Below, one piece after another: positions 60,340-64,000 of a stretch of DNA of 64,000 nt. Position 1 is the stretch's first letter. Every line of letters starts with the position of its first letter. The stretch covers positions 79,161-143,160 of the forward strand of contig JAJPKE010000039.1 in assembly GCA_021323855.1 (NCBI GenBank), read 5' to 3'. Origin of the DNA: Chloroflexota bacterium (GTDB taxonomy: Bacteria > Chloroflexota > Ktedonobacteria > Ktedonobacterales > JADMIN01). The translations under genes were made by a program, and so were the position numbers. Under the pieces are notes generated by a model, which made no database searches, was not told the DNA's origin, and saw nothing but the letters and a program-made list of their open reading frames with translations.

Positions 60340-61035
60340 ATGAGCGAATCTGAAGCGCCAGAACAACCGGAACAGTTGGAGCAGTTGGAGATTCCAGAGT
60401 ATTTGCCGATCTCGTTTCTGAATGCGCTGGTGTATTGCCCCAGGCGCTTCTATTATGAGTTTGCCTGGGGAGAGATGCTGCTGAATGAGCATGTGGTCCA
60501 GGGGCAGGTCTACCACCAGAACGCCGACGCCGGTGGGGCCAGCATCACCGAAGATGCGGTGACAATCCGCCGTGTCTACGTCTATTCGGAGCGGCTGCAT
60601 ATCGCCGGACTGATTGACGTGGTGGAGGCGCCGCTCGATCCGCAGGACCCGGCGGACCCGAAGATTGAAGAAATCGCGAGTGCGCCGTTCTATCCCGTCG
60701 AGTATAAGAAAGGGTCGGCGCATGGCGGCGCACTAAATGACCATGTGCAACTCTGCGCGCAGGGGTTGTGCCTGGAGGAACGCACCGGCGTTACCTTGCC
60801 CGGCGGCTATGTCTTCTCCTTTGGCACGATGCGCCGCACCTGGATTGCTTTTACGCCGGAGCTACGCGCGGCAACCGAAGCCACCGTCGCGGAGGCGTTC
60901 GCGCTCTTGCAGGCCGGGCGTTTGCCGCCGCCGCTGCCGGAACGCCAGGCGCGCAAGTGTCGTGAGTGCAGCCTGGAACCGCTCTGCCTCCCGCGCGAGG
61001 TGCGGGCGCTGGGTACACTGGCAGCTAGCGGATAA
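60340..61035 (+). CDS. cas4: Cas4 exonuclease (adaptation)
   Basis: A 231-residue protein from ATG 60340. A Glu/Gln/Pro-rich N-terminus precedes the RecB-like nuclease: Cys33 in VYCPRRFYYEF, the ExK motif in PVEYKKGS and three C-terminal cysteines (KCRECSLEPLC) that complete an iron-sulfur cluster. In type I-D it trims prespacers and sets PAM and orientation with Cas1-Cas2. The frame extends upstream to 60220 through the palindromic element, which is unlikely to be coding. Confidence 0.92.
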   Translation: MSESEAPEQPEQLEQLEIPEYLPISFLNALVYCPRRFYYEFAWGEMLLNEHVVQGQVYHQNADAGGASITEDAVTIRRVYVYSERLHIAGLIDVVEAPLDPQDPADPKIEEIASAPFYPVEYKKGSAHGGALNDHVQLCAQGLCLEERTGVTLPGGYVFSFGTMRRTWIAFTPELRAATEATVAEAFALLQAGRLPPPLPERQARKCRECSLEPLCLPREVRALGTLAASG

Positions 61036-61128
61036 ATCCGCACCTAAGCGCCTGCGGCGACGAAGCCTGCCTGCGCAGGCTAGGAATCGGCTGGTTGCGC
61101 CTCAACCTAGATAGGTGGATTTCTTAGC
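61034..61128. repeat. long imperfect palindrome between cas4 and cas1
   Basis: The ends AAATCCGCACCTA (61034-61046) and TAGGTGGATTT (61112-61122) are inverted, and an inner AGCCTGC-CTGC-GCAGGCT hairpin lies at 61065-61082. The whole can fold as one large RNA or DNA hairpin. It begins in the cas4 stop codon. It may be a miniature mobile element or an operon-internal processing or attenuation signal. Confidence 0.55.
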
Positions 61129-61170
61129 CGGAGTTTCTAAGCAAGCCATACGTGATTGCAATCGCCCGCC

Positions 61171-61212
61171 TGCGCTCCCCTCTCCTATGGGAGAGGGGCC
61201 GGGGGTGAGGAC
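61171..61212. repeat. dispersed GC-rich palindromic element
   Basis: CTCCCCTCTCC-TAT-GGGAGAGGGG then CCGGGGGTGAGG, 21 bases before the cas1 start. Same family as the copies at 28470, 48107, 60239 and 62228. Confidence 0.78.
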
Positions 61213-61232
61213 ACCAATGGAGCTGTGCCGCT

Positions 61233-62228
61233 ATGTCTACGCTCTATCTCACTGAACAATATGCCTATGTCAAAAAGCATGACGACAGCCTGGTCGTGCA
61301 GTTGCAGGACCATACGAAGCGTGATATCCCACTGATGAAGATTGACCATGTAATCGTAGTGGGCGAGATCACGCTGACGACGCCCGCGCTGACGGCGCTC
61401 TTGGCGCAGGGCGCGGAGATTTGTTACCTCTCGGAGCGCGGCGACTATCGCGGTCGCCTTTCGCCGCCATTCTCGAAGAATACGTTCCTGCGGCGGCGAC
61501 AATATGCGGCCTGCGCGGATATGGAGCGCACGCTGGCGGTGGCGCGCTGGATTGTGGCGGGGAAGCTGGAGAATCAGCGGACGCTATTGCTGCGCAACAA
61601 CCGCAAACTGGCGGACCCGGAGGTTGCGGAGGCGGCGGCGGCCATCCGGCGCAGCATCAGCACCGTACCGTCTGCGGCGGATTTGAATAGTCTGCGCGGG
61701 GTGGAGGGCAACGGCGCAGCGAGCTATTTCGGCGCATTCGCCCGTCTGCTGCGCCAGGATCTCGGATTTACACGGCGGGTGCGGCGTCCGGCGACGGACC
61801 GGGTGAATGCGCTGTTGGGGCTGGCGTACACCTGTCTGATGAACCAGGTGTCGGCGGCGATTCAGACGGTGGGGATGGATGCGTATGCGGGCTATCTGCA
61901 TGCGGCGCAGTATGCGCGTCCATCGCTGGCGCTGGACCTGATGGAAGAGTTTCGCCCGGTGATTGCGGATTCGGTGGTGCTGACGCTCATCAATAATCGC
62001 ACGATTCAGGCGGACGACTTTGAGGAGGAGTTGGGGACGTTCCGGCTGACGGCGGCGGGGCGACGGCACTTTTATCAGCAGTTCGAGGAGCGCCTGAATA
62101 CCGAGATCGAGCATCCGGTTTTTGGCTACCGGACGACATATCGCCGTTGCCTGGAGTTGCAGGTGCGGCTGCTGGCGAAGTGGCTGGAGGGCGATATTCC
62201 GGCCTATCCGCCATTCACTGTGCGCTGA
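61233..62228 (+). CDS. cas1: Cas1 integrase
   Basis: A 331-residue protein with the Cas1 acidic set: Glu158 in GVEGNGAASYF, His223 in GYLHAAQYARP and acidic residues in LALDLMEEFRP. The helical C-terminal domain and the N-terminal beta domain have usual length. It integrates new spacers with Cas2 at the leader end of the array. It lies 197 bases after cas4, with the palindromic elements in the gap. Confidence 0.95.
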   Translation: MSTLYLTEQYAYVKKHDDSLVVQLQDHTKRDIPLMKIDHVIVVGEITLTTPALTALLAQGAEICYLSERGDYRGRLSPPFSKNTFLRRRQYAACADMERTLAVARWIVAGKLENQRTLLLRNNRKLADPEVAEAAAAIRRSISTVPSAADLNSLRGVEGNGAASYFGAFARLLRQDLGFTRRVRRPATDRVNALLGLAYTCLMNQVSAAIQTVGMDAYAGYLHAAQYARPSLALDLMEEFRPVIADSVVLTLINNRTIQADDFEEELGTFRLTAAGRRHFYQQFEERLNTEIEHPVFGYRTTYRRCLELQVRLLAKWLEGDIPAYPPFTVR

Positions 62229-62284
62229 GGGGAGACCTCACCCCGGCCTGCGGCCACCCCTCTCCCGCGAGGAGAGGGGAACCG
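62228..62284. repeat. dispersed GC-rich palindromic element
   Basis: GACCTCACCCCGGCCTGCGG then CCACCCCTCTCCC-GCGAGG-AGAGGGG, starting at the last base of the cas1 stop codon. It is followed by a triplicated GTGGGAGAACCGC unit (62287-62320). Confidence 0.8.
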
Positions 62285-62348
62285 CGTGGGAGAACCGCGT
62301 GGGAGAACCGCGTGGGAACTGTGCCTGACGAGAAGGGAGGCGTAAGCG

Positions 62349-62651
62349 ATGGGCGCGCGTGGCAACAAGGATACGACGCTCTATGTCGTCTGCTATGATA
62401 TCCCTGATGACCGGCGGCGGAACAAGGTGCATGCAATTCTTTCGGGCTTCGGCGCCTGGACACAATATAGTGTCTTCGAGTGTTATCTGACGCGCCAGGA
62501 GGTGGTGATGTTGCGGGCGCGGCTGGCGAAGGCGATGCACGAGCGCCAGGATACGATCCGGTTGTATGCGCTCTGCGATGCCTGCCGAGAGCGGGTGGAG
62601 GTGCTGGGTTGTGGTGAGCGCCCACGCGAGCCGCAAGCGTATATCTGCTAG
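62349..62651 (+). CDS. cas2: Cas2 endoribonuclease-like integration subunit
   Basis: A 100-residue ferredoxin-fold protein, LYVVCYDIPDDRRRNKV, with Asp17 at the usual catalytic position, and AILSGFGAWTQYSVFECYLT then RLYALCDACRERV. Cas2 forms the dimer that bridges two Cas1 dimers. GAGAAGGGAGGC precedes the ATG. It is the last cas gene before the leader. Confidence 0.93.
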   Translation: MGARGNKDTTLYVVCYDIPDDRRRNKVHAILSGFGAWTQYSVFECYLTRQEVVMLRARLAKAMHERQDTIRLYALCDACRERVEVLGCGERPREPQAYIC

Positions 62652-63082
62652 CGTCTCCTGACGGCCATTGACCATTTCGTGGCTATTTCTGATAACCCTG
62701 ATAACTCTGGCGCCGCATCGCTGGCGCCCGCACTCATCCTATTCGTTTAGCTGATATACTGCATTGTACGATGTGATAGTTGATCTCCCCGCCTAGTGTT
62801 TCCCTCGTCAAGACGCGCAAATGTTTCTCCCTTTGCCATGCGGATGAGGAGTACGGCAGGCGGTGAGAGCCGCGAGCGGCGCAGCACTGGTCAGAACCCC
62901 CGTACCCGCTCGCGGAACCGCTTCCGGCCTGCGGACCGGCTTGAATTCGGGGGTGGAGATGCGGGCTTGCAGGGTGTGGTATGCTAGAAAGGAGCGTTGC
63001 CGGTGACTTCTGAGTGCTTTGGCGTGACCCGCTCGCAAAAGTTGCCAGGAATCGGCCTGTTTTCTGCCCCCGCGAGTGCCCG
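62652..63082 (+). promoter_or_regulatory. CRISPR leader
   Basis: This 431-bp non-coding space separates cas2 from the first repeat. It includes a GGCGCC...GGCGCC stem-loop near 62710-62731 and an extended -10 box TGGTATGCT at 62977-62985, about 100 bp before repeat 1, a possible array promoter. No gene was seen. Confidence 0.6.
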
Positions 63083-64000
63083 CGTCAGAACGCTCATCAT
63101 CCCGACTGAGGGATTGGAACAAAAAATCTTCTAAACACCAATGTGTGCGTTGTGGCGTCAGAACGCTCATCATCCCGACTGAGGGATTGGAACTCGCCTC
63201 TTTTTTCTCAGTAGATCGGGCAGAGTTGCGTCAGAACGCTCATCATCCCGACTGAGGGATTGGAACACGCATGGCACCGGCACGAATGCCAAAGATGTGT
63301 TCGGTCAGAACGCTCATCATCCCGACTGAGGGATTGGAACACGCCATGACCGCCAAAGTAGGGCATATTGTGCTGTTTGTCAGAACGCTCATCATCCCGA
63401 CTGAGGGATTGGAACTTAATGGTCCTGGATTAAATGTGCCTGTACCTCTATGTCAGAACGCTCATCATCCCGACTGAGGGATTGGAACCCATTTGAGGGA
63501 GATAAAATTATCCCCCCCAATTCAGTCAGAACGCTCATCATCCCGACTGAGGGATTGGAACGTCACTAACTTTTGCTAATAGCATCATCTACTTTAGGTC
63601 AGAACGCTCATCATCCCGACTGAGGGATTGGAACTAGTTCTTCATTGGAATAAAGATAAAAATACACTTGAGTCAGAACGCTCATCATCCCGACTGAGGG
63701 ATTGGAACAGCCGATGAAAATCTGTGGTAAGCTAGCGGCCTATTGTCAGAACGCTCATCATCCCGACTGAGGGATTGGAACTTGCAGCGCATCAATCGCG
63801 CGAATGCTGGCGTGGTGTCAGAACGCTCATCATCCCGACTGAGGGATTGGAACGAGTGTGCGCGCAAAGCGTATTTCGCTGGCCTCGCGTCAGAACGCTC
63901 ATCATCCCGACTGAGGGATTGGAACACATCAAGCCGGTCGAGTGTACCCAACCCCTTCATGCGTCAGAACGCTCATCATCCCGACTGAGGGATTGGAACA
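63083..64000 (+). CRISPR. type I-D CRISPR array, 13 repeats visible, continues beyond window
   Basis: Thirteen identical 37-base repeats (first 63083-63119, last 63963-63999) start GTCAGAACGCTCATC and end GAGGGATTGGAAC; the core ATCCC...GGGAT can form a small stem. Twelve complete spacers are 35-38 bases. The array lies downstream of leader and cas2 on the same strand, and the repeat end ATTGGAAC would give the crRNA 5' handle. No repeat degeneration is seen, so the visible end is the leader-proximal, newer part. Base 64000 starts spacer 13. Confidence 0.98.

Noticed and set aside
62890..62897. GTCAGAAC in the leader, identical to the first 8 bases of the repeat
   Set aside because: Only 8 bases match and the rest does not; not a degenerate repeat.
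62796..62987. 63-codon frame in the CRISPR leader
   Set aside because: Arg/Ser-rich, no ribosome site, in the expected non-coding leader.
63271..63988. Open frames translated through the CRISPR repeats
   Set aside because: They arise from the 37-base repeats and contain RTLIIPTEGLE-type repeats; no coding signals.

Overview
The window (64 kb, GC-rich, densely coded on both strands) looks like a chromosomal segment of a Chloroflexota bacterium, most likely class Ktedonobacteria. This is inferred from gene style only: a MalT-type LuxR regulator, an XRE/NB-ARC/TPR protein, secreted propeller proteins, many small membrane proteins with zinc ribbons or proline-rich tails, a DnaN clamp and a type I-D CRISPR system. 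No rRNA or tRNA was seen, so the placement is tentative.

Layout. 1-5.9 kb: 3' end of dnaN, a MalT/LuxR activator, then a run of small metabolic genes (metallo-beta-lactamase fold, DoxX-like, P-loop kinase). 5.9-13.7 kb: a reductase remnant, a STAND-type XRE/NB-ARC/TPR protein and three surface or secreted repeat proteins. 13.7-22 kb: molybdopterin oxidoreductase, a divergent PadR/DUF4188 pair with a shared operator, fabG, galU and a class V aminotransferase. 22-26 kb: a 44-residue Flp-type pilin, secreted and membrane proteins, an SDR. 26.4-30.4 kb: a phage-like cassette (tail hub-like protein, C39-like lysin, holin-like protein) behind a promoter and a terminator hairpin. 30.6-41.7 kb: a Clp-N/ribbon-helix-helix fusion, a lipase-like protein, an HxlR/oxidoreductase pair with an operator, DUF2000, a HAD phosphatase, a CHAP hydrolase with a possible c-di-AMP riboswitch, and membrane proteins. 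41.8-49.7 kb: two DinB-like proteins, a convergent restriction-modification pair, an isolated phage portal gene, an orphan antitoxin-like gene, a threonine dehydratase-like enzyme and a SWIM-like protein.

50.1-64 kb: a complete type I-D CRISPR-Cas locus, all on the + strand: WYL regulator, cas10d, a separate small gene, csc2 (cas7), csc1 (cas5), cas3, cas6, cas4, cas1, cas2, a leader, and an array of 13 visible repeats that runs off the window. The most interesting point is the 152-residue gene after cas10d. It looks like the Cas11d small-subunit domain, which in characterised I-D systems is the C-terminal part of Cas10d made by internal initiation; here it appears to be an independent gene.

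Two kinds of repeat cut across the whole window: 9-bp tandem repeats at many loci (in frame when inside genes) and a dispersed GC-rich palindromic element with at least five copies, three of them inside the cas operon. Several short phased or palindromic sites next to regulators (PadR, HxlR, WYL, Clp-N/RHH, restriction-modification/portal) are reported as candidate operators.
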